Shown: positions 32,996 through 56,985, counted from the first letter of the stretch. The stretch is 64,000 nt of DNA from Halocaridina rubra (GCA_037179515.1 JAXCGZ010007596.1:124925-188924); one strand, 5' to 3'. Notes: a model not told the origin generated them from the letters alone. Translations and numbers: made by a program.

Positions 32996-33528
32996 GTCCG
33001 TCTAATTCTCTCGTTCCTGGAACTGGGGAATTAAGGCGTGATGCCCCTATATGTCATCTATTCTCAGCAATATCTTTTTTACTACTACTACTACTAGTAC
33101 TATAATAATATCCCACTCCTACAAAAAAGTACTAAGTGCAGTTCAGTATTTCACTACTGTTATCGTCACTATTACTGCAGAAATGACCCAGTACCTCGCC
33201 AGATGCAATTGATAACGAAATTCGTACCAATGACAAAAGCATTTCTTGTCAGTTCGATGTTTGCACGATTCAGTGTATGTTCACCGTTAATTAGTCTGTG
33301 CAAGTACGAATGGAGGTGGAAGGCTATGTAGCACATGATAATCTGAAGTTTTTACGAGTGGGTTATTTACTAATTAACTTTTTATCTTTTGCTACTATTA
33401 CTGCTATTTTTACCCCTTGCTTTAACTTGCTATTCTAAAGTTATTATGTAATTGTATCCCTCTAGGATTATTATGAACCAGTCTAACAAGAATTATTGTT
33501 TTTCTTTTTAATTATAGCCTATTGTAAT
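32996..33528. other. Intergenic, nothing recognised
   Basis: It contains a short ACT/AGT-rich patch near 33080-33110 but no gene or mobile element that I can support. Confidence 0.45.
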
Positions 33529-33658
33529 TTACCGGTTGGTTTGGATATTTCACCCATAGGTGGAACGGGTCATGATAGACCCGTAGTTGTTACTTACTGG
33601 TTAGTATGGATATTCGACCCATGGGTTGAACGGGTCAAGGTGGACCCGTACTTGTTTA
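33529..33658 (+). repeat. 65-bp direct duplication with a conserved hairpin
   Basis: Two copies (33529-33593 and 33594-33658) share ttggatatt, cacccat or gacccat, ggtggaacgggtc and gacccgta.ttgtt. Each contains acgggtc-6 bases-gacccgt, a perfect 7-bp stem with different loops (atgata and aaggtg). Confidence 0.75.
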
Positions 33659-33659
33659 T

Positions 33660-34364
33660 TTCTCACATCTTTATTGGGATCATTAGTGATTTTAAACTTT
33701 GAGACTGAAGACAACAGCTTATCGGCAAATACGCAAAAAAAAAAGACAAATATTGATATTGGAATCATATACTGAAAGAGTCTGAAATTTTCAAAACATT
33801 TATTGGTAGTTCCTTTACGGCAAGATCCAACGCTGTTTTCTATATTGATATCAGTTCTTCAGAACATGAACAAAACCACTGCTCAATCATCAAGCAATAA
33901 CATATATCTGGTGTACAATTCCAGAGATTCCATAAAGATGTGTCCATTAAATATGACCTGTGAACTACAATAAGATATATATTCAGTGAATGCATGGTTA
34001 CGATTCTCAGAGATCCATTAGTCAGCTAATTAAAATATTAACCACTGTCTTTAACCCTCATTAACAACTCTCTTCACATGAATATTATTATTAAATATTC
34101 TCTTCATATTAAGATCCTCATCATGACAATATTTTATAAAGTAATCTGAAAGCCGATATTTATTGCTTTTATTTAGGCGATACAATTGGAAAAAAATCCC
34201 ACAAAAATACGGCGTGAGTACTCCTTTGTGGAATTATTAATATTATATTTGGTGTTGAACCCTCTCTTTGGATACATTGAACGTTATTTATTTTGCCATA
34301 TTCTGACGTTTATTTATATCTCTAATTAAGAATGTTGTAACCTGTGATCTATACTTGACTTAGG
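33660..34364. other. Intergenic, nothing recognised
   Basis: AT-rich with no open frame of note and no tandem repeat. Confidence 0.45.
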
Positions 34365-34474
34365 ATGGGATAGGAGGGGAAAAAGGAGGAGATTAAGGAT
34401 ATAAGGGAATTGGAGGGAAAAGTACGAAAATTAAATAGAAATATAAAAAAAGAGAGGGGCAGACCCTCGTGCTA
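34365..34474 (+). repeat. Dispersed repeat copy 1 (other copy at 57487)
   Basis: The text ggagattaaggatataaggg, then aattggagggaaaagtacg, then gagaggggcagaccctcgtg occurs here and at 57487-57601 with few differences. It is in the same orientation and 23 kb apart. The family is not identified. Confidence 0.8.
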
Positions 34475-34979
34475 AGTTTTGATCTGTAAACATGTTGTTG
34501 TTGTTTGAGGTTAAAGCCAACCTTGTGTTGGCACGGGCCCTTGTTCAAAGAACGGCCCGTAAACAGGACCTTACTCTTCAATAAACCATGATTGATTTTT
34601 AACGGATATTTTAATGGCAATCTATGTAATTTCTTAACATCCTTATTAGATATTACAATATATATCTAGCCAAGAAAAGTTTGTCAAAAACCCAATTAAT
34701 TATTGGAAACGTACGCTTAATATAATTGTATAATTAGGATATATGATTATGTAATTAGGAAAAAACCAATAATATTCATGTGAAATATTTCTACTTATAT
34801 TTTACTCTTGTAGAACACAGGACATAATTAATTTACACATCTTCACAGATTTTAACTTCTTAACATTAACAATTAAAAGAGAATAATGAAGCAAATAAAA
34901 ACATGTATTATGCACAATATTTTCACAAAATATGGGGATTCAAACTGTACAGATCTTTATTTAAAGGAATGTATAATTG

Positions 34980-34982
<3 letters not shown>

Positions 34983-35070
<88 letters not shown>
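34983..35070 (+). repeat. (AT)n microsatellite
   Basis: About 88 bp of alternating AT. Confidence 0.97.
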
Positions 35071-35072
<2 letters not shown>

Positions 35073-35214
35073 CTCTCAAAAGACTTTGTTCTCAACAAGG
35101 AATAATGTCAGTATTCTAAAAGAGGGAGAAGAAGGAAACGAAGAAGAAGGTGGTTTGGGCAATAGCAGGTTACAGAAAGAGGGGAAATTGCTTAGGAAGT
35201 AGCAGGAAGAATGA

Positions 35215-35672
35215 AGAGAATAAGCAGGAGGAGGAGGTGGTTGAAGATAAAAGTTACTGTGGAGGATGAGAAGGAAAAGGAGGAGGAGAATGAGGAGGAA
35301 GAGGAAAACGAGGATGAGGAGGATGAGGAGAACGAGGAGGAGGAAGAAGAGGAGAATGAGGAGGAGGAAGAAGAGGAGAATAAGGAGGAGGAAGAAGAGG
35401 AGAATGAGGAGGAGGAAGACGAAAACGAGGAGGAGGAAGAGGAGAATGAGGAGGAGGAAGAAGAGGAAAATAAGGAGGAGGAAGAAGAGGAGAATAAGGA
35501 GGAGGAGGAGGAAAACGAGGAGGAGGAAAGAGGAAAAGCTGAAGAAGAACAAAGACAGATGGCTGATGAGGAAATAGAAGAGAAAGAAAAAGAAGAAGAC
35601 GAAGAACTGGTAGAAGAAGATGAAGAGGAGGAGGAGACTCATAAAGATGCTAATGATATAAAACAATAAGAA
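35215..35672 (+). repeat. Polypurine GGA/GAA block with an open Glu-rich frame
   Basis: Nearly all purine from about 35259 to 35640, built from gaggaggaagaagaggagaa-like units. A 152-codon frame (35211-35669) is open and almost wholly Glu, Asp, Asn and Lys, and a second frame gives Arg/Lys. Open frames in both purine registers follow from the lack of T, so I do not call a gene. Confidence 0.85.
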
Positions 35673-35699
35673 TAAAATAGGAAGAGGCAAAAGAGGTAG

Positions 35700-36224
35700 A
35701 AACAGCTATAAGATAAAAAGGCTGAAAAAAGTAGAAGTATCTAAAAATACTAACATATAAACATTGTTAAAAAAAAATCTTTAAAAGTCAAAAAATATTT
35801 ACAGATGCCCTACAAATATGGACAAAGTAAATAATAAATTTATTGTTAAGGACAAAGTAAATCTTGTTAAGGACAAAGTAAATCTTGTATCTGATTTGAC
35901 AAAATATAGAACTCATGAATGAAACTATTGCATGTTTGAAACAAACCCTCTCAAACTGCAATCGAACTTGAGGTTTAAATCCGAATTATAAACTCTATTG
36001 AAGCTGTCTAAACAGCAGGGTTTAAATAGCCCAAGCTAAACACATTTGTTATTATTAAACATCTAATAATCACTCCCGTACAGCAAAATAATGTACAGTA
36101 GCACATCATTTCAGTTATAAAACAAAATGTACAGAATGATTAAGCTTGTCGGCTTTGATATAAGCATAAATATGGAACTCTTGAAGAATAGGGACATGCC
36201 AGTTATCAACAGCGACGAAAAATC
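35700..36224. other. Intergenic, short direct duplication only
   Basis: Contains two copies of cttgttaaggacaaagtaaat side by side near 35845-35890. Nothing else is recognised. Confidence 0.4.
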
Positions 36225-36310
36225 AGGTTAGGTTAGGTTAGGTTTGGTTAATCCAGGTTAGTATGTGAACGACTTTCAATTTCAAATTGTAATTTAACCT
36301 AACCTAACCT
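36225..36310. repeat. Inverted pair of interstitial TTAGG-type repeats
   Basis: The left arm has four GGTTA units (36225-36246) and the right arm has three AACCT units (36294-36310), in opposite orientation about 50 bp apart. TTAGG is the usual arthropod telomere repeat. The arms could pair as a hairpin. Confidence 0.8.
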
Positions 36311-36881
36311 TTTTACGATATTGATAAAAGGCAGGCCTCAATTCTTCAAGAGCTTTTAAAATGTAGGTAAGTTATTTATAATTGGTTGGAACTTTTAGTT
36401 TTTTATTTAGCAGTTATTTTATACGGTGCAATGATCGGCTCAGTTGTGCAATAAGCGGCATAGACACTTATATATTCACAGATTCACACATAAACTGGCT
36501 AAAATACTCCAAAATACTCCACCAACTGCCAAAAATTTGAATGGTTTACATTCTAAACAGAGGAAGTCAAGCACACTGTGTGAATGCCTTTTACAGGGCC
36601 GTGAGTATTTTGTTCAATAATGTACAGTATCTTTCGACATACAATAATTAGTAATATATATATACATATTATGTTAATATAGTATGTATTAGCTATTGTC
36701 TAATATTGTTCTCCTACCACGGAGACTCCTCTTCAAAATAACAACAGTTAATGTATAAATATATGTCAATCTTTGTAACACCTATTTTATTCCTTAATAC
36801 AGGACTAGCTAACACTGAAATCTTTGGACTAAACTACTATCCCTCAACAATCTGTGTATGTAATTATGATATACAATGTGA

Positions 36882-36885
<4 letters not shown>
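36311..36885. other. Intergenic, nothing recognised
   Basis: AT-rich. A short frame at 36751-36978 runs into the (AG)n tract and is not convincing. Confidence 0.4.

Positions 36886-36937
<52 letters not shown>
36886..36937 (+). repeat. (AG)n microsatellite
   Basis: About 50 bp of AG followed by an A-run. Confidence 0.96.
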
Positions 36938-36939
<2 letters not shown>

Positions 36940-37164
36940 GCAAAAAAAAAAGCTAACCAAGGTGGTTATGAGACTTAAAATGGAAAAAAAGAGACATGAA
37001 AACTAAGCACTTGAATTGAATATTCAAATAAGGTCTGCAAATAAACAGTATAATATAAATGACTTGAAAACTAAGCTCCAAAGTAAATGCAGAAGATCCT
37101 TGTCTACTTTATCTGAGGGTAACCCAAACAGATTGATGGTGTGTAGGAAGTGTGGCACCCCTGT

Positions 37165-37295
37165 GTCCTCAAAGAGCATAAGAGTGTTCGAGGTATATCA
37201 GGTTCTGGTGAATGTATTGGCTTTGACTCGGCCAACTCTCTTACAAGGGGAATTGCTGCCATTGTCCGTGTGTGTATACGGGAAGAGTTAATGAC
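37165..37295 (-). repeat. SINE-like repeat, family D, reverse copy
   Basis: In reverse it reads attccccttgtaagagagtt then ggccgagtcaaagcc then acattcaccagaacc. The same blocks recur at 45066, 46736, 50862 and 56001. The ggccgagtcaaagc block resembles the 5' part of a tRNA-Ser or tRNA-Leu. Confidence 0.6.
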
Positions 37296-37405
37296 AGGCC
37301 ACTGTGATCTTTAAGGAGACTTTATATAAGGAAGAAAATAACGATAGTAAAGCAAAATATTATTGTAAAAAGTTCTAAGGAAAGGAAAAGGCTTGCTGAG
37401 AAATT

Positions 37406-37713
<308 letters not shown>

Positions 37714-37739
37714 GTAATAATAACAAGAAGCTGTGAAAA

Positions 37740-38091
37740 GAGAGAATAGTTTCCTGATCTAGAAGATAAAGTTAGAGAAAGAGCCACAAAGTTATCATTT
37801 TCACTATGAAATTACACAATGAGAGATGTTGCTGTAGAATCTGCAAATATTGCAGTTCTGATTCACAATATCAGAAACACACATAAATGTGCATTTGCCG
37901 GTGGGGGGGGGGGAGATGATCTTTAAAGAACGCTAAAGACTACAGCGATTAATAAAATGGGATTAGCTCACCATTAACTTGCAAACGTCTGCAATAAATT
38001 CTTGTAACATAAAATCATCATATAATTACTCTTGAAAATTTACATATAACACTAATAATTATTAAAAAGAGGTTAATGCAGCCATAGAGAT
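37740..38091. other. Intergenic, nothing recognised
   Basis: No gene or complex repeat. One G-run near 37902-37912. Confidence 0.4.
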
Positions 38092-38092
38092 G

Positions 38093-38095
<3 letters not shown>

Positions 38096-38180
<85 letters not shown>
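38096..38180 (+). repeat. (AT)n microsatellite abutting a TIR-like end
   Basis: About 85 bp of AT ending at TA, directly next to ctcaaccctc. Confidence 0.96.
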
Positions 38181-38181
<1 letters not shown>

Positions 38182-38302
38182 TCAACCCTCTATTTAATGG
38201 ACCTCAGTTCAACGGATTTCAGATTGTACAGACAAAATCTGGAGCAGCAGCTTAGTATTTTTCAGTTCTGCTACTATTTGACAAAAACCACTGCTGCAAC
38301 AG

Positions 38303-38512
<210 letters not shown>

Positions 38513-38539
38513 CACTTTAGGGTACCTTCAGGTCATTGT

Positions 38540-38565
38540 AAATAATAATAGTAGTAATAATAGTA

Positions 38566-38629
<64 letters not shown>
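38540..38629 (+). repeat. (TAA)n microsatellite
   Basis: About 90 bp of TAA with a few TAG units at the start. Confidence 0.95.
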
Positions 38630-38631
<2 letters not shown>

Positions 38632-38894
38632 GTAAAATATGGGTACTCATCTCCGTAGAGTTTAAACCTCTCTCTCTCTCTCCCTCTCTCACACACAAAA
38701 TAAAAAATGCTGATTTTCATGTGTACAGAGTATAGGTATTTTATATTACCCCACTGGATGTTGAGCTTGATTAAAACTATCATTCCTCTTCTTTCCACAT
38801 TGTAAAGGTTGCCACTAAAGACCCCTCCGAAACAATGGACAAACAGATTTAACGGACGAATCTCCTCTTTATAGTCTGCTAAGTCGAGGGTTGA

Positions 38895-38897
<3 letters not shown>

Positions 38898-38934
<37 letters not shown>
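38898..38934 (+). repeat. (AT)n microsatellite
   Basis: AT tract flanking the right end of the TIR-bounded element. Confidence 0.93.
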
Positions 38935-38939
<5 letters not shown>

Positions 38940-38940
<1 letters not shown>

Positions 38941-40026
38941 CTATGATTAATATTGTCCATAGAATACTTATTACTCCTTTTCAACGATATACTAGCAAAG
39001 AAAAAATGACGTGCAATCTGTGATTGTTCTTAGCAAGCTTGTGACATATTATACTATGTATTTTAGCAACAGAGTATGGAAAAATTACTTGCAGACTAAA
39101 CAATACTGTCTTCTTTCTCTAAAGGTTTTTCTTGGCAGCTTATTTTCAAACAAATAAGGCATTTATTGAAGGTTTCTTGATACAGTTGAAAATGCATTAT
39201 AATTAATTATGTAAATATAAATGCCAATCATTAATAATATTGAGTTTGCATTTAATTTAAAATTATTTCATGTTATTTCTAATTAAACGTCAGTTATCAG
39301 AAATCTTAATGTCTACATTTATTATTATTATTATTATTATCATTATTATTATTAAAGTATCTCACATTTAATAAACACAGTTGCCAAGCAATAATCTTGA
39401 AGAAAGATGACAGACTTTCAGCCACGATTTCACATAACTTGCAGTCCTATTTCCGTGTGAAGCAATTGTAATTATAACTCACGTTTCTTAAAAGAAAATC
39501 TTCAAAATTGGGCTTGACGTGAAAACCTAACCTTGTTGCAATATTATCAGTGGTCATAAACATTATACATTTCTCTACTATTTGCAGTTGGCTTTAATAT
39601 GTAAAAATCTTCGTTTAAGGAATGTCAAGTCATCAAAAGCACAATTCTAATATATTTGCAAAGTAAGATTCCTCAACGGCTTTGATAAATTGTCTAAATC
39701 ATGTTGCCACTGTATTCAACAATATTCAAGTCACTTCGGATACAAATATCACATAAGTAGGATTTGCGCTATTCTATATGAGCTTCCCCAAAGCTTTTAT
39801 CTGGAATTTATGATTGTACTGACTAAAATATGATTTATATGCGTGAAAAAGCTCCAGTTCGCGTTCTACATATTAAGATTTAATATGTTTCCATATCTTG
39901 ATTCTTATGTTACGTTGGTTTATGCAAAAACGTGTGCTCTATAGTACGAGTTGACTTATTTACATATATTTTCTGATCAAGCGACATAAGTTAAAATATT
40001 AGCGTATAGAATATTAGATGCAATAC
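38940..40026. other. Intergenic, nothing recognised
   Basis: AT-rich. A short ATT tract lies at about 39317-39355. No gene or mobile element is supported. Confidence 0.45.
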
Positions 40027-40323
40027 GGCTACCAGTATTCTAATTTGGTGTGTTTTGGAGGCTACCAGTATTCTAATTTGGTGTGTTTTGGAGGCTACCA
40101 GTATTCTAATTTGGTGTGTTTTGGAGGCTACCAGTATTCCAATTTGGAGTGTTTTGGAAGCTACCAGTATTCTAATTTGGAGTGTTTTGGAGGCTACCAG
40201 TATTCTAATTTGGAGTGTTTTGGAGGCTACCAGTATTCTAATTTGGAGTGTTTTGGAGGCTACCAGTATTCTAATTTGGAGTGTTTTGGAGGTTACCAGT
40301 GTTCTAATTTGAAGTGTTTTGGA
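40027..40323 (+). repeat. 33-bp minisatellite, nine copies
   Basis: Nine units of 33 bp start at ggctaccagt (or aagct/ggtt variants) at 40027, 40060, 40093, 40126, 40159, 40192, 40225, 40258 and 40291. The first three have ttggtgtgt and the rest ttggagtgt or variants. Because 33 is a multiple of three, two plus frames stay open, one of them repeating an 11-residue GYQYSNLVCFG motif. Nothing around it suggests a gene (no promoter, splice sites or domain). Confidence 0.92.
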
Positions 40324-40332
40324 AAATAGATG

Positions 40333-40338
40333 TTTATT
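40333..40338 (-). terminator. Possible AATAAA poly(A) signal for the channel gene
   Basis: This is the first AATAAA that I found on the minus strand downstream of the channel stop codon at 41252. It would give a 3' UTR of roughly 0.9 kb ending near the 33-bp minisatellite. Variant signals closer in cannot be excluded. Confidence 0.25.
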
Positions 40339-41251
40339 CTTAGTGTTTTAGCCTTACATTTACCCTTTCTTATATAGAGAATCATGATTATTGTTCTCTA
40401 ATTGTATATATGAATAACTCATACATCTGTATATATCACATTCTTTTTCAGCTTGAAGGGGATAACTCGCCTTTTGTTAAATCCAATGACCTTTTACAAT
40501 TATACTTGTATAATACTTATGTCAACAATTATACTTGTATAATACTTATGTCACAACAATAACAATGTAGCCAGTTTATGTAAGTATGCATTATGTTAAC
40601 ATACCGTTTGGCCTATGTCAAACTTGACTTTCTTGGGATCAAAAAGGTTTGAATAGGCATTACAGTAGCCTCAAATATCAGCAGACCACGCCGAGTAGAG
40701 ATTTGTAATACTGTCTATATGCTGGTATATTGTTAATATATTTCAAGTTAGATTTCATTACCAGTCTTTGGCATTACAAGAACAGCAAAAACCATGATTA
40801 TAATTTACATTTTCAGCTTGATATCTGATACAGCATTGGTCTGAAATATGATTCGTTGTCAGTTATAATATTATTATTATTATTTTCTTCTGTAATGGCA
40901 CCTCTGGTTGTCCATATATCAAACATTACCTCTAAAAGTCTACTCTTACGATCCTTACTGATAATAATGACACATTTACCCTATCGTATACAATCATTGA
41001 TGGCGTGACTAGGAGTGGTACACTTTCATTAGAGCTAACTTAAATGTTGAGTTAAGCACTGATGCACTCGCTATCTTACCCGTAATTGCCATTAGCAGCA
41101 AGACTTGAAGTCATTAAACATCTTTGGTTGCTAAACCACCTCGAGTATCATCTGAAGACAAACTCTAATGTATCTTAAAGCTACACTTGATATGAGAGCT
41201 AAGACAGTCTACGAGTCTATATGGATTCCTGAGCATTCTTCTGATACTTCA

Positions 41252-52859
<11,608 letters not shown>

Positions 52860-53059
52860 CTGAAAAATAATATGAGTAAATAAAAGATGATAACAGACAT
52901 TCTCAGAATGATTATGTTGTAATATTTAGACTAATTCCAATGGCTTTTTATATTGCCAAGTACTCTCTTCCCGTCCTCAGTCTTCTTAAAATCCAGACTA
53001 GTCTAGGCAACATACTTCAAGTATTTTTTGTTATTTTATTCTGTGGTTTTCTTTGGGCG

Positions 53060-53500
53060 TGGCAAGGATGGACAGGAAAAATATTCAGCATAGTAGAGGG
53101 ACAGCGCAAGTAGGACGGTTTGGGGACATGATGAGAGAGGCGAGACGGAGATTGGCCATGTGCTGAGAAGGGATGAGTGGTACGCTGGGAGATGAATGCT
53201 GATGATATAGCGCCAGGCAGTAGAAGTGGTTGGCCAAAAAGGCGGTTTATGGATGTGGTGAGGGAGGATACGAGGATATCTTTGGTGTTCCGGAGGAGGA
53301 CCAAGGGGATAGGGGATTGAGACGATTGATTCCCTTTAAGCGACCCCATACGGGAGAAGCCGAAAGACTAGATGTTTCTCACTCTTTCCTGTTTACCAAC
53401 TGTATTCATCTTTTACCCATGACAAATGGAGCTGCCTCGTGTGTGCCAGTAGGCATGTTGCAGTGTCCTCTATTCTTATGTTCTTATGTTCTTAATATTT
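53060..53500 (+). mobile_element. RTE-type LINE 3' end with ATGTTCTT tail
   Basis: Plus-strand frames give GRFGDMMREARRR and KRRFMDVVREDTRIS, then a degraded end. This is the same C-terminal block as at 32740 and 51880, with frameshifts. Downstream is a 3' UTR ending in two to three copies of an 8-bp ttatgttc-like repeat at about 53475-53495. Confidence 0.65.
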
Positions 53501-54120
53501 CCAAAACAGCATGTAACCTTGCAACAGGTGACGGGAATTTGAAAACTTTTCAAATGAGAAGATGCAGTACATACAGATATCGAAAATTCAGTTTCTTCTA
53601 GCCACGTAAAAACTGTCTTCGCAGAATGCAGAATTACATTGTTCGATTATTTGATTTCGTTATATTAAGAACTTCAGGTTTCAGGCGGAGATATAACCAA
53701 TTTATTAATATAGTGATAATAATGGGACTTCAAGGAACATGTGCGACTTACTGGAAATTCCAAACTCACGTGTATGTAAGTCTGGTAATGTACATGCAAT
53801 TCTTTCGATGTAGCAATAAAAAAAAATCGATACTTAATGAAAAACTGTGTTCGAATGAAAAGCATTATAACAACAAAATAAACGATGAATTATGAATTAA
53901 CAGCGACCAGGATTGGACTAGAGATAAGTAGAGATACAATATGAAATAAAAAAAAAATTGTAAACAATAAAAATCATTTTTTTTTTGTATTGAAAAATGG
54001 AAAGTTAAAGAGTATCGCTTATTTTATGATCTCGTCTTGCTGTTTCTAGAACGTCTCCAGACGGTGTTTCATAGGCGTCTAATTAATAATGAAATGTTAT
54101 CACAATGCAAATGATGGTGA
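53500..54120. other. Intergenic or 5' intronic, nothing recognised
   Basis: AT-rich. The short frames (53626-53895 and others) show no family features. Confidence 0.4.
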
Positions 54121-54364
<244 letters not shown>

Positions 54365-54595
54365 GCAACCAATAATATGAACCATTAATGAAGATATTTC
54401 ATAGACCCTCAAATCGTACATGTATTTTTGAATTGGGAGGAAAAAAAAAATAGTAAAGCAAAATTGAAAATTATATATTATATATAAATATCATAGAAAA
54501 TGAAAATGTAAATAATGACAGACTTGCTTATTTTAAAAACAGAATATAATAAGTAAGAATACGTGAGCAGGAGCTGAGCTTCAGAATTTACTTGC

Positions 54596-54735
54596 AACCG
54601 CAGTAGCTTAGAGAGTAAGTTGCTCGACTCAGGAAGTGATAAGCTCATGTTCTATCCCATCACAGGGCGTTAGGAAGAACATTCAACCTTAATTCCCCAG
54701 CTCCAGCCTGTCATTCCCCACTACAATTCGAATGA
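54596..54735 (+). repeat. tRNA-derived SINE, family B (plus orientation)
   Basis: aaccgcagtagcttagagag then tgctcgactcaggaagtgat, tgttctatcccatcacaggg, cgttaggaagaacattcaac and ttccccagctccagcc. Box A- and B-like blocks are in place. Confidence 0.7.
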
Positions 54736-54924
54736 GGCTTAGAACTGATATATAAAACACCAAATCAAACCAAATATATCAGACGATCCAATGGAAAAAT
54801 AATACTTCGAACTTGAGAATTGGAAATGTGAAAATTTAATTGATTCTATAATCGAATTCCTATTGCCTGCCTTACATAGAGTCGCTGCCCAAAGCATAGC
54901 TGCTATCAATGCTTTCGAGTTTGA

Positions 54925-55015
54925 CTCAACGATTTAACTCTAAATGCTTTTCCTAACAACAATCCTCTCGGTATGTGCAGGCTTGAGACCAGGCATCAAG
55001 CTGAGCTGACCAGCA
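54925..55015 (-). repeat. Diverged RTE-tail fragment
   Basis: ttttcctaacaacaatcctc, then caggcttgagaccaggcatc and aagctgagctgaccagcat resemble the insert at 6340-6420 and the copy at 55325. Old and partial. Confidence 0.4.
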
Positions 55016-55019
55016 TCCC

Positions 55020-55200
55020 CGTTTTCTCTTCCTTGTTATCAGGAGTATAACTCATGTTTATCCCTTCACATGTAGCAAGTCACAGCACTCCCCATTTCTG
55101 TTTCTCTTTGTTTTATGTTTTCTTGGTGCCCGGACCCGATGAGGACAATTTTCTTTACCTGTCCTGGTGTCACACTCATTCAAAAAAAAAAATAAAAAAA
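55020..55200 (+). repeat. Dispersed A-tailed repeat copy 1 (other copy at 59048)
   Basis: atcccttcacatgtagcaag then tcacagcactccccatttct, ttcttggtgcccggacccg and cctgtcctggtgtcacact, followed by an A-rich tail. It matches 59048-59180 in order and orientation. It may be a SINE but lacks clear A/B boxes. Confidence 0.7.
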
Positions 55201-55324
55201 ATAAAAAAATGGGGTCCGTTATTTCACTAATGATCTGGTATTACTTTTGGTATATTAATTTTTGGTATATTAATATTTGGTATATTAATGATCTGGTATT
55301 ACTTTTAGCTTTGAGTTTTACAGT

Positions 55325-55420
55325 TTGACTCCCTTCCTGACGCCAACTTTCTACTGATCAGGGCTTGTGACCGGCACAAAGTTGAGCTGGCTTGCTGCCC
55401 CAGAGGCTTAATTAGAGCAC
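55325..55420 (-). repeat. RTE-tail fragment related to the insert at 6221-6425
   Basis: gactcccttcctgacgccaa then gggcttgtgaccggcacaaa and gttgagctggcttgctgccc follow ggatgcccttcctgccgcca, gggcttgggaccgccaccaa and gttgaggctggcttgccccc at 6340-6410. Confidence 0.6.
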
Positions 55421-55671
55421 TTGCTTCCCAATCTCTGAAAATAAATTAATTAAATCCGGGTGTATACCTCCGAAGATTTTATCGAATTTAACGGTGACTC
55501 GCTCGGCCACGAGAAACCAGGCGAATTAATCTATAAAATTTGGGTAGTGAAAGCTTGCTTTAGGCACTAATACACGAATATTTCAGATAAAAATTGACTC
55601 GCATGAATAAATATCATATTAGGAGATGTTTAATCTTGTTATTACATTCATAATCATTATCATTATCAATA

Positions 55672-55673
<2 letters not shown>

Positions 55674-55766
<93 letters not shown>

Positions 55767-55791
55767 ATTATTATTATTATTATTATTATTA
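55674..55791 (+). repeat. (ATT)n microsatellite
   Basis: About 118 bp of ATT. Confidence 0.97.
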
Positions 55792-56000
55792 TGCAGAAGA
55801 CTACCACTATTCCTAAAAGAAAATATTACAATAATATTTTGATACCTGTTCCGTTACTACTATGCATAAATACGAAAGCAGAACATTATCCTAATGTAAA
55901 TGGACCCCAAAATATGTAACACTTTCAACTGTATTTACTGAGTGCTGAGAGGCATTATTGCTTTAGCTGAAACAACGCATACATACACACAAACATATAC

Positions 56001-56205
56001 TAAGGTGCAATCTAACTTGTAGGGGATGGGCCGAGTCAAAGCATACATTCATTCTACAGTTAACTACTTTACGCCATCTCACTCATCTTACCTCCTTGTC
56101 GATAAGGGGTCTCCACAATTCCATTTATTCATAATGCTGAGGCCACCCACAGGGTAAGTGAGCAAAGGTCTTCTGCCTTCCTAGTTTACTACACACAACA
56201 GATGT
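56001..56205 (+). repeat. SINE-like repeat, family D
   Basis: taacttgtaggggatgggcc then gagtcaaagcatacattcat, gataaggggtctccacaatt and cacccacagggtaagtgag. Same order as 45066 and 50862. Confidence 0.62.
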
Positions 56206-56400
56206 AATCTGTTGCAAGTGGGTGTGGAGGAGTGTTCAACTAAAAAAAAGCATTGGAAGTAAACTGGTTATAGCCGTAGGCCCCAATGCAGAAGAGCTTT
56301 GCCCAATAACTCTGTGGGTAAATGCAATTAAGAGCCATAAATGTTTACTATCATGGTATAAAATAATGAATATTTTTCCAAGCTTATTTAAGCTTATTAA

Positions 56401-56540
56401 GGGGCCGCGGTAGCTCATCAGTAAAGTGCACGAGTCGGAAAATGACTTCTTCAAGTTCAATCCCATCGCAGAGCTTTAATAAGGGCATCCAACATTAATC
56501 CCCCAGCTCCAACATGTCTGTGTCCATTCCCACTTACCTG
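56401..56540 (+). repeat. tRNA-derived SINE, family B
   Basis: ggggccgcggtagctcatca then gtaaagtgcacgagtcgg, ttcaagttcaatcccatcgc (box B-like GTTCAATCCC) and cccccagctccaacatgtct. A good tRNA-like head. Confidence 0.77.
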
Positions 56541-56885
56541 TGGCACATTAAGCGATTACTTAAGTTCATACTTATATAAGTAACTTTTCAATGATAATTT
56601 GTTGCTTAATTTTCATCCCTGTTAATATAATATTATATTAATTCTCAAAATCTATTATTCAGGCGTCAAAATTAATATTTCTCGCTAATAATAGTATTAT
56701 GATATACATTATAAAATGACGGATATAACTTTTAATGATATGACTTAATATCTAAATACGAAAATGCATAATGTTATCGTCTTGCATTGTAGTGTCTTTG
56801 GGTACGTCTTCCATCTCTCTCTCTCTCTTATAATATGCTCGCTTATTTTCCCTCTTCTCTTCCATTATCCCAGTTTTTTATACGA
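56540..56885. other. Nothing recognised apart from a short CT tract
   Basis: AT-rich, with a short CTCT stretch at about 56813-56829. Confidence 0.4.
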
Positions 56886-56887
56886 GA

Positions 56888-56918
<31 letters not shown>

Positions 56919-56985
56919 AATATTCATTCTGCTCATATCTCCGTCTTTTCTCACTAGTTATTTTTTCCCTTCAAAACGCAGAATT

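Noticed and set aside
35211..35669. 152-residue Glu-rich protein
   Set aside because: It is the product of a polypurine repeat; a second purine frame is also open and there is no promoter, intron or family match.
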